Of a stretch of 64,000 bases of DNA, positions 34,089-42,769 are shown piece after piece; positions within the stretch are counted from its first letter, which is position 1, and each line of letters begins with the position of its first letter. The notes beneath the pieces are model-generated. The model was given only the letters and a program-made list of their open reading frames with translations. It was not told the origin of the DNA and searched no databases. A program made the translations under genes and the position numbers. The stretch comes from Microbispora rosea. GTDB taxonomy: Bacteria > Actinomycetota > Actinomycetes > Streptosporangiales > Streptosporangiaceae. The stretch is taken from NCBI RefSeq assembly GCF_900156315.1, contig NZ_FTNI01000011.1:62001-126000 (forward strand), given 5' to 3'.

Positions 34089-34989
34089 GCTTGATGGTGT
34101 GGAGAGCGGCCGGCTCCCTGAGGGGGCCGGCTTCCGCATTCACCGGGCTGTTCACCCGGTACGACAGGTCAGTGGGACGACAGGTCGGCGGAGGCGCGAT
34201 AGCGGAGGGGCTCCACGTGAGCGGAGCCGGACGGTTCGCGGGGAGCGCGACAGTGGTCGGCAGTGTGCCCGGCAGTGTGCCGGGTGTGCCGCCTGATGCG
34301 ACAGTCGTCGTCCCGGGGAGAACCGGTGCTTCCGGGCCGGCGGCGCCGGCCCGCGACGGTGATGACGCCCGCCGGTCAGGCCGCGTGTGGCAGCGAGACG
34401 CGGAAGGTCGACGTCACAAGAGCCTGAAAGAGACGCACGAGCAGCGCCTCCAGGACCATGATGGCCGCCCGGGAGAGGACGGCGGCAAGGAACTCGGACA
34501 CTTAACACCTCGGTAGGACAAATCGGCTTCTAGGGAAGAGTGACGCATGAACCTCCCGAAACGGCGTAGTTAAGGTTACCGTTCGGTGAACGGCCGATGG
34601 CCGTTGCGGATACACGTCCTGATCATGCGTCCCCTGCCGTTGCCCCCGATCACGAGTCCTCGATCACGAGTCCCCGGGCGCGATTCGCCCCCGCGCGGCC
34701 CTGAGCGTGCCCCAGACCACGCGGGCTCACGCGCCGGCCCTGTCGGCCTCGACCGTGTCAGCCTGTGTGGGCCCGTGTCGAGCCGTGCCGGACGCCGCGC
34801 ATCTGCCGGCACCGCTCGTCCGCCGGATGCCCCGTATGTCCCGGCGCACCCCGAACGCGCGCCCCGAACACCCCTCGAACGCGCGCCTCGAACGCCCTCT
34901 GAACGCGCCCCGATCGATCGCCGAACCGTACGCCGATCTGTACGCCGATCGCGCGGTGCCGCCGGCGCGGACCGCGCGAGCGCCCCGCG
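34089..34989. other. Intergenic region, no gene supported
   Basis: Nine hundred bases without a convincing gene; an open frame at 34091-34516 has no SD or family likeness. Visible items: CCGTTC-GGT-GAACGG, a perfect 15-bp dyad at 34579-34593 in a locally AT-richer patch; a repeated GATCACGAGTCC at about 34648-34672; and a 25-bp repeat at 34851-34915. Confidence 0.5.
34851..34915. repeat. 25-bp imperfect tandem repeat
   Basis: About 2.5 copies of a unit beginning (C)CGAACGCGCGCC and continuing CGAAC-CCCT. It lies downstream of the minus-strand gene that ends at 34990. Confidence 0.6.
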
Positions 34990-35634
34990 TTACTTGGCGC
35001 CGGCCCTGGTGCGCCGGGCGGTGGTGGCGGGAGTCTTCGCCTCGCCCTTGGCCGTGGTGCTCCTCCTCCCGGCCGCCCGCCCCGCCGGCGTCGCCGGCTC
35101 CGGCATGCCGGCACCGGTGGCGGCCGTCCCCGGCGTGGGCGTGGTCGTCCCGCGGGTCTCCTTCTGGGGGCCGCCGAACGGGGACCAGCGCTGCTCGCGA
35201 CCCCTGGCGCGCTGCGCGATCAAGGTTCCCGCGCCGATCGCCGCCGCCACCGGCCACTCCAGGATGCCGAGCGCGGCCAGCGCGCCGAGACCGCCGTAGT
35301 ACATGATTCGCTCGGGCGGCGGGAGGAACGTGCGGGCGACGTCCATGGCGTGCCCGACGTCGCGGCCGCTGATGTGCGGCATGCCGACGTGCGGCAGGTG
35401 CATTTCGGGCGCCCGCAGCTGGACGCGCAGGAACGGCAGGTTCAGGTCCAGCTGGGGCCGGTGCTCCTCCTTCATCTCCATTCCCGGGCCGGTGCGCGGA
35501 GCCGGGGTGGGCGTGGGTGTGGGCGTCGTCCGGGCGCGGGTCGCCCGGCCCCGGGCGGTCGTCGTGCCGGTCGTGGCCGTGCCGGCAGTCGTGCCTGCCG
35601 TGGTCGTTTCCGGCGTCGCCTCGGTCGTGGTCAT
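34990..35634 (-). CDS. Hypothetical protein with Thr/Ala-rich ends and central hydrophobic segment
   Basis: 214 residues. The first ~55 are Thr/Ala/Pro-rich low complexity; the middle (about 57-150) has PFLRVQLRAPEMHLPHVGMPHIS and a hydrophobic stretch MYYGGLGALAALGILEWPVAAAIGAGTLI; the tail is basic and Ala/Thr-rich (KGEAKTPATTARRTRAGAK), like histone-type tails. GGGGAGG precedes the ATG. Possibly membrane-associated and binding nucleic acid through its tail; this is inference. Confidence 0.7.
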   Translation of the reverse strand: MTTTEATPETTTAGTTAGTATTGTTTARGRATRARTTPTPTPTPAPRTGPGMEMKEEHRPQLDLNLPFLRVQLRAPEMHLPHVGMPHISGRDVGHAMDVARTFLPPPERIMYYGGLGALAALGILEWPVAAAIGAGTLIAQRARGREQRWSPFGGPQKETRGTTTPTPGTAATGAGMPEPATPAGRAAGRRSTTAKGEAKTPATTARRTRAGAK

Positions 35635-35811
35635 GGATCCTCCCCGATGACGTGTCCCCGACGCGGATCTCTGCCCGACCCGCGAGAGCTTCGGGAAAAT
35701 GACCTTTCCATCCTCTATCGAGCCTCCTGTGGTTGCTGGTGCTGATAGCGACTATTTGCCCACTCTTGCCGGTGCTTTCGTCTCCGGAGGCCCCTGGGCG
35801 AGGATGGGGGC

Positions 35812-36396
35812 ATGACACGGATCGGGATCTTGCTGTTCGACCAGGTGGAGGAACTGGACGCGGTGGGCCCCTGGGAGGTCTTCGGCGTGTGGGCGAAACT
35901 GTGCCCGGACGAGGCGGAGGTCGTCGCGTTCGCGCCCCGGGCGGGAGCCGTACGGGCGTCCAAGGGGCTGACGCTGCACGCCGAGATGTCGGCGGCCGAC
36001 GTCGGCCACCTGGACGTCTTCCTGCACCCGGGTGGGGCGGGGACCCGCCCCCAGCTGAAGGACCCGGACCACCTCGCCTGGGTGCGGGACCTGCGCGGAC
36101 GCGTGCCCCTGATGACCAGCGTCTGCACCGGGTCGCTCGTCTTCGCAGCGGCCGGGCTTCTGGCGGGCCGCCCCGCGACCACGCACTGGGGCGCCCTCGA
36201 CCTGCTCGCCGAGCTCGACCCGACCATCGAGGTGCGGCGCGCGGAGCGCTTCGTCGACGACGGCGACGTCGTCACCTCGTCGGGGGTGTCGGCGGGCATC
36301 GACATGGCGCTCCACCTGGTGGCACGGCTCGCGGGGGCCGGGCGGGCCCGCGATGTGCGCCGGCACATGCAGTACGACCCCGAGCCCCCCGTGTGA
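35812..36396 (+). CDS. DJ-1/PfpI family protein (isonitrile hydratase-like)
   Basis: 194 residues. Nucleophile elbow MTSVCTGSLVFAAAGLL with the reactive Cys, acidic residue in FDQVEELDAVGPWEVF, and GVSAGIDMALHLV typical of the isonitrile hydratase/AraC-associated subgroup. It has no AraC domain. Single gene. The reaction cannot be fixed from the sequence. Confidence 0.88.
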   Translation: MTRIGILLFDQVEELDAVGPWEVFGVWAKLCPDEAEVVAFAPRAGAVRASKGLTLHAEMSAADVGHLDVFLHPGGAGTRPQLKDPDHLAWVRDLRGRVPLMTSVCTGSLVFAAAGLLAGRPATTHWGALDLLAELDPTIEVRRAERFVDDGDVVTSSGVSAGIDMALHLVARLAGAGRARDVRRHMQYDPEPPV

Positions 36397-36465
36397 GCCG
36401 CCGGCATGGAATGCCACTGAAGAAGGCCGCTCGGACACCAGAGGCGCGGGCCGGCGGCCCGCCTG

Positions 36466-37230
36466 TCACCAGGTCTGCTCGCCGGCGCGCACGAGGATCT
36501 CGTTGACCGCGACTCGACGGTCCCGGGTGACGATGTAGGAGACGGCGTCGGCGATGTCGTCCGGACGCAGCAACTCCATGGTCGCGATCTGGCGCTCCAC
36601 GGCCTGCCGCACGCCGTCGCGGAGGTGCGAGCTCAGCTCGGTGTCCACCGTGCCGGGCTCCACCGCGCTCACCCGGAGGCCCTTCAGCAGGACCTCCTGC
36701 CGGAGGGCTTCGGTGAACCCGTTGACGCCGAACTTCGTCAGGTTGTAGACGGCCATGCCGGGCCGGGCGACCCGGCCTCCCGTGGAACTGATGTTGACCA
36801 GGTCCGCCACCTTTCGCGGGGAGTCCTCTGCGGCGCGGAGGAGGTGCGGCAGGGCGGCATGGGTGACGTACAGCAGGCCCTGGACATTGACCGCGAGCAT
36901 GTGATCCCACTCCTCGAGCGGGGATTCCGCGGCCTGTCCCATGCCCATGAAACCGGCGTTGTTGACGAGCGTGTCCAGGCGGCCGAGCTCGGTCACCACG
37001 CTTTCCACCGCCGCCGCGGCCTGCCGCCGGTCGGTGAGGTCGGCCTCCACGACGAGGGCGGTGCCGCCGTCGGCCCGGACCTTGTCCGCGAGATCCTCCA
37101 GTCTGCCGCGTCGCCGTCCGAGGACGGCGACGGCCGCGCCCTCCGCGGCGAGGCGTCGGGCGGTCGCCTCGCCGATGCCGCTGCCGGCGCCGGTCACCAG
37201 CGCCACCGTGTTCCGCAGTCGTCCGGTCAT
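36466..37230 (-). CDS. Short-chain dehydrogenase/reductase
   Basis: 254 residues, classical SDR: VTGAGSGIGEA (cofactor), NNAG, catalytic Ser in NISSTGG and YNLTK (YxxxK). LGRRRGRLEDL suggests NADP preference. ATG 37230 is set by GGAGG; longer forms have no SD. Divergent from a TetR gene with tandem palindromes in between; expected to be repressed by it. Confidence 0.92.
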   Translation of the reverse strand: MTGRLRNTVALVTGAGSGIGEATARRLAAEGAAVAVLGRRRGRLEDLADKVRADGGTALVVEADLTDRRQAAAAVESVVTELGRLDTLVNNAGFMGMGQAAESPLEEWDHMLAVNVQGLLYVTHAALPHLLRAAEDSPRKVADLVNISSTGGRVARPGMAVYNLTKFGVNGFTEALRQEVLLKGLRVSAVEPGTVDTELSSHLRDGVRQAVERQIATMELLRPDDIADAVSYIVTRDRRVAVNEILVRAGEQTW

Positions 37231-37355
37231 GTCGTCTTCCTCCAGATGTCGCAGTCGATTTCTTCGCGGGGGTGTGAAGCGGCACATGCCGTCCGCCGGC
37301 GACGGCCGAGTACGGCCGCTCGCGGAGAGGCCCGTGGCCGCGATAGCCTCTTATC

Positions 37356-37396
37356 CGGAACCGGTTCCGCTTGAACCATAACCGGAACCGGTTCCG
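37356..37396. promoter_or_regulatory. Tandem palindromic TetR operators
   Basis: CGGAACCGGTTCCG occurs at 37356-37369 and 37383-37396, 27 bp apart; both lie in an 18-bp direct repeat ending in CGCTT. They stand between the divergent SDR and TetR genes. Confidence 0.85.
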
Positions 37397-37424
37397 CTTT
37401 CAAGCGCCAGGGAAGGGACTGGGA

Positions 37425-38012
37425 GTGGCCGACAACGGCAAGGGCGACGCCGCGCGGCGGCACAGGCCGCTGCGAGCCGACGCGCAGCGCAACGAGGACC
37501 GTCTGCTCAAGGCCGCGGCGGCCGTCTTCGCCCGCGATGGAGCCGACGCCTCGGTCAAGGACGTCGCCCGTGAGGCCGGCGTGGGTGTCGGGACGCTCTA
37601 CCGCCGGTTCCCGTCCAAGGAACTGCTGATCGAGGCGATGTACCGGCAGGAAGTGCGGCTCCTGTGCGAGGCGGCGCCCGAGCTCGTGGCCATGCTGCCC
37701 CCGGTGGACGCGCTACGGACGTGGATGGAGCGCTTCATCGACTTCATGGCCGCCAAGCACGGCATGGCCGGCGCCCTCCGCGTGGTGCTGACCGACGACA
37801 GCGAGCGGCTGCAGACCCGCGCCGACCTCGCCGAAGCAGTGGATCGCCTTCTCGCTGCCGGGAGGAGGCACGAGGTCATGCGGGAACAGGTGAGGCCCCA
37901 GGACCTCCTGATGGCGCTCGGCGGCATCAGCTACATGGCGGGCACCGAGCAGGAACCCGGCCTTGCCGCACGGCTTATCGACCTGCTCCTGCACGGCATC
38001 GTGACGAGCTGA
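37425..38012 (+). CDS. TetR family transcriptional regulator
   Basis: 195 residues. HTH: FARDGADASVKDVAREAGVGVGTLYRRFPSKELLIEAMY, then a SACE_7040-like helical ligand domain. GTG 37425 follows AAGGGACTGGGA; an ATG at 37371 would place the operator inside the gene and is less likely. Represses the SDR gene and itself through the tandem palindromes. Confidence 0.9.
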   Translation: MADNGKGDAARRHRPLRADAQRNEDRLLKAAAAVFARDGADASVKDVAREAGVGVGTLYRRFPSKELLIEAMYRQEVRLLCEAAPELVAMLPPVDALRTWMERFIDFMAAKHGMAGALRVVLTDDSERLQTRADLAEAVDRLLAAGRRHEVMREQVRPQDLLMALGGISYMAGTEQEPGLAARLIDLLLHGIVTS

Positions 38013-38107
38013 ACGGCGCCTGGCCCGCGGCGTCGGCGGCACCACCGTGATCGGGGCCCTGGCCGGTGCCGATTCGGCGCGCGGTGCCAGGGAGTGTCCG
38101 GCACGAC

Positions 38108-39109
38108 CTAATGGTCGAGGACGTGCAGCGCGCGGGAGCCGGCGCTGAGCAGCTCCGGCCCGTCCTCGCCGCACACGACCACGTCGGCCACCCGGGCGCC
38201 GAAGAGGTCGGGCAGGTAGATGGCGGGCTCCAGGCAGACGGTCATCCCGGCCTCGAACCTCTCGCCGGCCGCCAGCCAGGGCCCCTCCGCCAGGCTCAGT
38301 CCGATGCCCCGGCCGGCGCGGGCGGCGGCGTAGGCGCCGTAGCCGCTGCCGTCGATGACCTCGCGGACGGTCGTCGCGGCCTCGGCGCACGCCACCCCGG
38401 GGCGTACGAGGTCGACGGCGGCCTGCTGCGCGGCGAGGACGACCGAGTACATGGCGTCGAAGTCCTCCGGCGGCTCGGCGACCGCGAAGACCCGGGCGAC
38501 CTCGGCGCAGTAGCTGTTCCAGCGCCCGCCGACCGAGACGAGCAGCGCGTCGCCGGGGTTGATCACCCGCTCGCACGGCTGGTGCCGCGCGTCGGCGGAG
38601 TGCTCGCCCGCCGCGACGAGCACGGAGGACGCCCCTTCGCAGCCCGTCTCGGCGAGCATGGCCCGCAGCCTGCGGGCCATCGCCAGCTCGGTGGCGCCGA
38701 ACCAGGCCAACTCGCGGGCGGCGAGCAGCACGGCGTCGGCCGCCGCGGCGGAGTGGCGCATCGCGGCCACCTCGTCGGCCCGCTTACGCAGGCGGAGCGG
38801 CGCGAGCACGGACGAGGCCAGCACGAGCTCCGCGTCGAGGCGCAGCGCGAACAGCTCGGCGGCGTGCATCTGCGGGTCCACCGCCACGCGCCGGGCCGTC
38901 GGCGGCACGAGGGCCGCCGCCTGCGCGAGGTCGCCGGCCTGGGCGGGCGGCCCGTCGAGCGCCACCACGAGATAGCTCTCGCCGCCCGCGCCCTTCGGCG
39001 AGGCCGCGCGCAGGTACCGGAAGTCCGGGGAGGGCCGCAGCACGAGGGCGTCGACCCCCGCCCCGGTCATCCCCGCGCGTACGTCCTCCAGCATGAGCGG
39101 GTCGATCAT
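38108..39109 (-). CDS. M24 (pita-bread) peptidase-like protein, probably metal-free
   Basis: 333 residues, Xaa-Pro aminopeptidase/creatinase fold: N-terminal domain to ~110, then the M24 domain. Four of five usual metal ligands are replaced: Ser192 (LLVSVGG) and Glu203 (CAEVARVF) where Asp is expected, Arg267 in GRGIG instead of His, Ala308 (RVADVV) instead of Glu; only Glu294 (CLEPAIY) remains. So it is either a creatinase-like hydrolase without metal or a peptide-binding pseudoenzyme. It overlaps the ABC ATPase gene by 4 bases (ATGA) and is last in the transporter operon. Confidence 0.85.
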   Translation of the reverse strand: MIDPLMLEDVRAGMTGAGVDALVLRPSPDFRYLRAASPKGAGGESYLVVALDGPPAQAGDLAQAAALVPPTARRVAVDPQMHAAELFALRLDAELVLASSVLAPLRLRKRADEVAAMRHSAAAADAVLLAARELAWFGATELAMARRLRAMLAETGCEGASSVLVAAGEHSADARHQPCERVINPGDALLVSVGGRWNSYCAEVARVFAVAEPPEDFDAMYSVVLAAQQAAVDLVRPGVACAEAATTVREVIDGSGYGAYAAARAGRGIGLSLAEGPWLAAGERFEAGMTVCLEPAIYLPDLFGARVADVVVCGEDGPELLSAGSRALHVLDH

Positions 39110-40053
39110 GACAGGGAGGACGGCTCCGGCGCGTGCAGCCAGCAGGCCACCGGCCCGAAGTCCGGTTCCTTCTCCCGGCACACGTCCATGACGAACGGGC
39201 AGCGGGGGTGGAACCGGCAGCCCGCCGGGGGATCGGCGGGGTCGGGCACGTCCCCGGGCAACTCGGCGGGCAGCACGCCGGCGCCGTCGGGGGAGGGGAT
39301 CGCGGCGAGCAGCGCCCGCGTGTACGGGTGCCGGGGGTCGGCCCACACCTCGGCGGTCGGCCCGGTCTCCACCACCTTGCCGAGGTACATGACCGCGATC
39401 CGGTCGGCGATCAGCCGTACGACGGACAGGTCGTGGCTGATGAACAGCAGGCCCGCGCCGGACTCCACGGCGAGGTCGCGCATCAGCCGGGCCACCTGCG
39501 CCTGGGCGGAGGCGTCCAGCGCCGAGATCGGCTCGTCCCCGATCAGCAGCGACGGCCGGGCGGCGAGCGCCCGCGCGATCGCGACGCGCTGCCGCTGCCC
39601 GCCGGAGAACTCGTGCGGGTATCGGCCGGCGAACGCGCGCGGCAACCCGACCCGTTCGAGCAGGTCGGCGGGGCTGGTCGCGGTGTCGCCCGCGGTCCGC
39701 AGCCCGTCGGCGATCTGCGCGCCCACGCGGCGGCGCGGGTTCAGCGAGGAGTACGGGTCCTGGAACACCATCTGTACGCCGGTGAGCGCGGGGTCCCTGC
39801 GGCGCAGCCCGAGGGGCGTCACCGGCCGCCCGCCGACGTGGATCCGTCCCGAGGCCGCGCCGTGCAGCCCGCACACCGCCCGGGCCAAGGTGGACTTGCC
39901 GCATCCCGACTCGCCGACCAGGCCGACGACCTCGCCGGCGGCGACGTGCAGGCTGGCCCCGGCCACCGCTCTCACGACCGGGCGGCCCGGCGTGCGGTGC
40001 TCCACGACCAGGTCCTCCACGGACAACAGGGGCCCTGTCTGCGGCACGGTCAT
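39106..40053 (-). CDS. Oligopeptide ABC transporter ATP-binding protein (DppF/OppF-like)
   Basis: 315 residues. Walker A GESGCGKST, Q-loop VFQDPYSSLNPR, signature FSGGQRQR, Walker B LLIGDEPISALD, switch His in ISHDLSVV, and the C-terminal oligopeptide-type zinc/Cys tail CRFHPRCPFVMDVC. Starts in the stop of the previous ATPase gene (ATGA). Confidence 0.93.
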   Translation of the reverse strand: MTVPQTGPLLSVEDLVVEHRTPGRPVVRAVAGASLHVAAGEVVGLVGESGCGKSTLARAVCGLHGAASGRIHVGGRPVTPLGLRRRDPALTGVQMVFQDPYSSLNPRRRVGAQIADGLRTAGDTATSPADLLERVGLPRAFAGRYPHEFSGGQRQRVAIARALAARPSLLIGDEPISALDASAQAQVARLMRDLAVESGAGLLFISHDLSVVRLIADRIAVMYLGKVVETGPTAEVWADPRHPYTRALLAAIPSPDGAGVLPAELPGDVPDPADPPAGCRFHPRCPFVMDVCREKEPDFGPVACWLHAPEPSSLS

Positions 40054-40853
40054 GGCGAGTTCTCCCCAGGAGGCACGGGCAGGGCGTCGAGCAGCGAGCG
40101 GGTATAGGGATGGCGCGGCTCGCGCAGCACCCGGCCGCGCGGGCCGGTCTCCACGACCAGCCCGTCCTTCATCACGCTCACCTCGTCGGCGACCGCCGAC
40201 ATCACGCCGAGGTCGTGGGTGACGAGGAGGACGGCGAGGCCGAGGTCGTCGCACAGGCCGCGCAGCAGGCGGAGGATCCCGGCCTGCACGGTGACGTCGA
40301 GCGCGGTCGTCGGCTCGTCGGCGATGAGCACCTCGGGCTCGCAGGCCAGCGCGACGGCGATGGCGATCCGCTGCCGCATGCCGCCGGAGAACTGGTGCGG
40401 GTAGCGCTTCAGCGCCTCCTCGGGGCCCGGGATGCGCACCTTGGCGAGCAGGGCGGCGGCCCGCTCCCGCGCGTCCTTCCTGCCGATGCCCAGGTGGTGG
40501 CGCATGTGCTCGGTGAGCTGCCGCTCCACCGTCAGCATCGGGTGCAGGCTGGTCGCCGGGTCCTGGAAGACCATGGCGATCTTCGCGCCGCGCACCTCGT
40601 TGAGCTCGCGGGCGGGCATCTCCAGCAGGTCACGGCCGCCGAAGGCGATCCGTCCCGACGCGCGGGAGCCGTGGGGGAGCAGGCCGAGCACGGCGAGACC
40701 GGTCATGGTCTTGCCCGAGCCGCTCTCGCCGGCGAGGCCGTGCACGCGGCCCGCCTCCAGGGTCAGGTCGACGCCGTGCAGGACGTCGTGGCCGCCGATC
40801 GACACCCGCAGCCCTTCGATCGTCAGCGCCGCCGTCTTCTGTGCGGCCGTCAC
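40050..40853 (-). CDS. Oligopeptide ABC transporter ATP-binding protein (DppD/OppD-like)
   Basis: 267 residues. Walker [12 protein letters not shown]-loop [11 protein letters not shown], signature FSGGMRQR, Walker [13 protein letters not shown], switch VTHDLGVM. It is shorter than usual OppD (about 320-330) because the C-terminal Cys-rich extension is absent. GTG 40853 overlaps the permease stop (GTGA). Confidence 0.93.
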   Translation of the reverse strand: MTAAQKTAALTIEGLRVSIGGHDVLHGVDLTLEAGRVHGLAGESGSGKTMTGLAVLGLLPHGSRASGRIAFGGRDLLEMPARELNEVRGAKIAMVFQDPATSLHPMLTVERQLTEHMRHHLGIGRKDARERAAALLAKVRIPGPEEALKRYPHQFSGGMRQRIAIAVALACEPEVLIADEPTTALDVTVQAGILRLLRGLCDDLGLAVLLVTHDLGVMSAVADEVSVMKDGLVVETGPRGRVLREPRHPYTRSLLDALPVPPGENSP

Positions 40854-41725
40854 AGCGCACGCTCCTTGATCGCCTGGGCGGTACGCGGGTCGAGCGCGTC
40901 GCGCAGCGTGTCGCCGAGGAAGTTGAACGCGAGGACGACCGTCAGGATCGCGAGCCCGGGGAACGTCGCGACCCACCAGCTGTCGAAGACCTCCACGCCT
41001 CCGGCGACCATCGCGCCCCACTCGGGCGACGGCGGCTTGGCGCCGAGCCCGAGGAACGACAGGCCCGACAGCAGCAGCAGCGCGGTGCCGATGTCGAGGG
41101 TGGCGAGCACCAGGACCGGCCCGGTGACGTTCGGCAGCACGTCCACGCGCAGCGACCGCCAGGCGGAGAAGCCCAGCAGCCGGCCGCTCAGCACGAACTC
41201 CCGCTCCCGCACACCGAGCACGAGGCCGCGGGTCACCCGCGCGTACGCCGGCCAGGCGACGACGAGCACGGCGAGCACCGCGTTGCCGAGGCTCGCGCCG
41301 AGGGCGGCGGCGACGACCATCGCGAGGATGACGGTGGGGAAGGCGAACACGAGGTCGGCCAGGCGCATGATCGTCTCGTCCACCCACCGGCCGAAGTAGC
41401 CCGCGCAGGCGCCGAGCAGGCCGCCGATCACCACCGACAGCGCCACGAGCAGCAGCGTCAGCGGGATGGACACCCGCGCGCCGTACATGATCCGGCTGAG
41501 GATGTCGCGGCCGAGCTGGTCGGTGCCGAGCCAGTGGCCGGGGCCGGGCGGCGCGAGCCTGGGCAGCTCCTGCGCCAGCGGGTCGTGCGGCGCGAGCAGC
41601 GGCGCGGCCAGCGCGACCACGATCCAGGCCAGCGCGACGACGGTGCCGACGACCGCCAGCGGCCGCCGCCACGCCTGCGGGAGCCGGCTCCCGCGGCGGC
41701 GCGCGAACAGGCCGGCGCGCTTCAC
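40850..41725 (-). CDS. Oligopeptide ABC transporter permease (DppC/OppC-like)
   Basis: 291 residues with about six membrane helices. LAPHDPLAQ and HWLGTDQLGRDILSRIMYGARVSI are typical of the C-type permease, and the EAA loop is near REREFVLSGRLLGFSAW. GTG 41725 overlaps the B-permease stop (GTGA). Confidence 0.93.
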   Translation of the reverse strand: MKRAGLFARRRGSRLPQAWRRPLAVVGTVVALAWIVVALAAPLLAPHDPLAQELPRLAPPGPGHWLGTDQLGRDILSRIMYGARVSIPLTLLLVALSVVIGGLLGACAGYFGRWVDETIMRLADLVFAFPTVILAMVVAAALGASLGNAVLAVLVVAWPAYARVTRGLVLGVREREFVLSGRLLGFSAWRSLRVDVLPNVTGPVLVLATLDIGTALLLLSGLSFLGLGAKPPSPEWGAMVAGGVEVFDSWWVATFPGLAILTVVLAFNFLGDTLRDALDPRTAQAIKERAL

Positions 41726-42747
41726 GAGACCCTCACTCTCGGGTCGATGACGCCGTACAGCACGTCGACGACCAGGTTGATGACGAGGTAGACCACGCCC
41801 ACCACGAGGCCGACGCCCATGACGGCGGGCAGGTCGAGGGTGGTGGCGCTCTTGTAGGCGTACTGGCCGACCCCGGGCCAGGCGAAGACGGCCTCCACCA
41901 GCACGGTGCCGGACAGCAGGCTGCCGAACGCCAGGCCGGCGACGGTGATGACGGGCACCAGCGCCGGGCGCAGGACATACCGGAACAGCACCACGCGGCC
42001 GGGCAGGCCCTTGGCGCGGGCGGCGCGCACGTAGTCCTGCCCGAGCACTTCGAGGACCGCCGAGCGGGTGAACCGCGTCAGCAGGCCGATCGTGTAGAGG
42101 GCCAGCACGAGCGCCGGCGCGGCCAGGTGGCCGATGGCCGAGGAGAACACGTCCCAGCGTCCCGACAGCAGGGCGTCGACCGTGTAGAGGCCCGTGACCT
42201 GCGGCGGCGGGGTCATCCCTGGGTCGATGCGGCCGCTGCCCGGGGTGACCTGCAACCGGAAGAAGAACACGTAGAACGCCACAAGCGCGAGCCAGAACGT
42301 CGGCACCGAGATGCCGATCAGGCTGAGCACCCGCAGCACGTGATCGGAGAGCCGGTCGCGGCGCAGCGCCGCGACCACGCCGAATCCGACGCCGAGGATC
42401 AGCGAGACGAGGATCGCGGCCCCGGCCAGCTCCAGCGTGGCCGGCACGGACTCGGCGAGGTCGTCCAGCACCGGGCGGTGGCTCTGCTGGCTCGTCCCGA
42501 GGTCGCCGTGCAGCAGCCCTTCGAGGTGCATGAGGTATTGCTGCGGCAGCGGCCGGTCGAGGCCGTGGTCGGCGCGCCACTGGGCCACGATCGCCGGGTC
42601 GCCGACCGCCCGCTGACCGAGGTTGGCCGCCACCGGGTCGCCCGGCACCAGGTTGGTCAGCACGAAGGTGATCAGCGTGATCCCGACCGCCAGCAGCAGA
42701 GCCGTGAGGATGCGCCGCACCAGGAACCGGGCGAGCGGACTGCGCAC
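41722..42747 (-). CDS. Oligopeptide ABC transporter permease (DppB/OppB-like)
   Basis: 341 residues with six membrane helices: N-terminal FLVRRILTALLLAVGITLITFVLTNLVPGDP, EAA loop with DYVRAARAKGLP, and C-terminal VFAWPGVGQYAY. GTG 42747 begins the homology; 22 bases separate it from the binding-protein gene. Confidence 0.93.
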   Translation of the reverse strand: MRSPLARFLVRRILTALLLAVGITLITFVLTNLVPGDPVAANLGQRAVGDPAIVAQWRADHGLDRPLPQQYLMHLEGLLHGDLGTSQQSHRPVLDDLAESVPATLELAGAAILVSLILGVGFGVVAALRRDRLSDHVLRVLSLIGISVPTFWLALVAFYVFFFRLQVTPGSGRIDPGMTPPPQVTGLYTVDALLSGRWDVFSSAIGHLAAPALVLALYTIGLLTRFTRSAVLEVLGQDYVRAARAKGLPGRVVLFRYVLRPALVPVITVAGLAFGSLLSGTVLVEAVFAWPGVGQYAYKSATTLDLPAVMGVGLVVGVVYLVINLVVDVLYGVIDPRVRVS

Positions 42748-42769
42748 CGCCCGGTTCCCCGTACGGCGT

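Noticed and set aside
34091-34516. Open frame of 141 codons in a gene-poor region
   Set aside because: No SD, starts just after a terminator, low-complexity translation and no known family.
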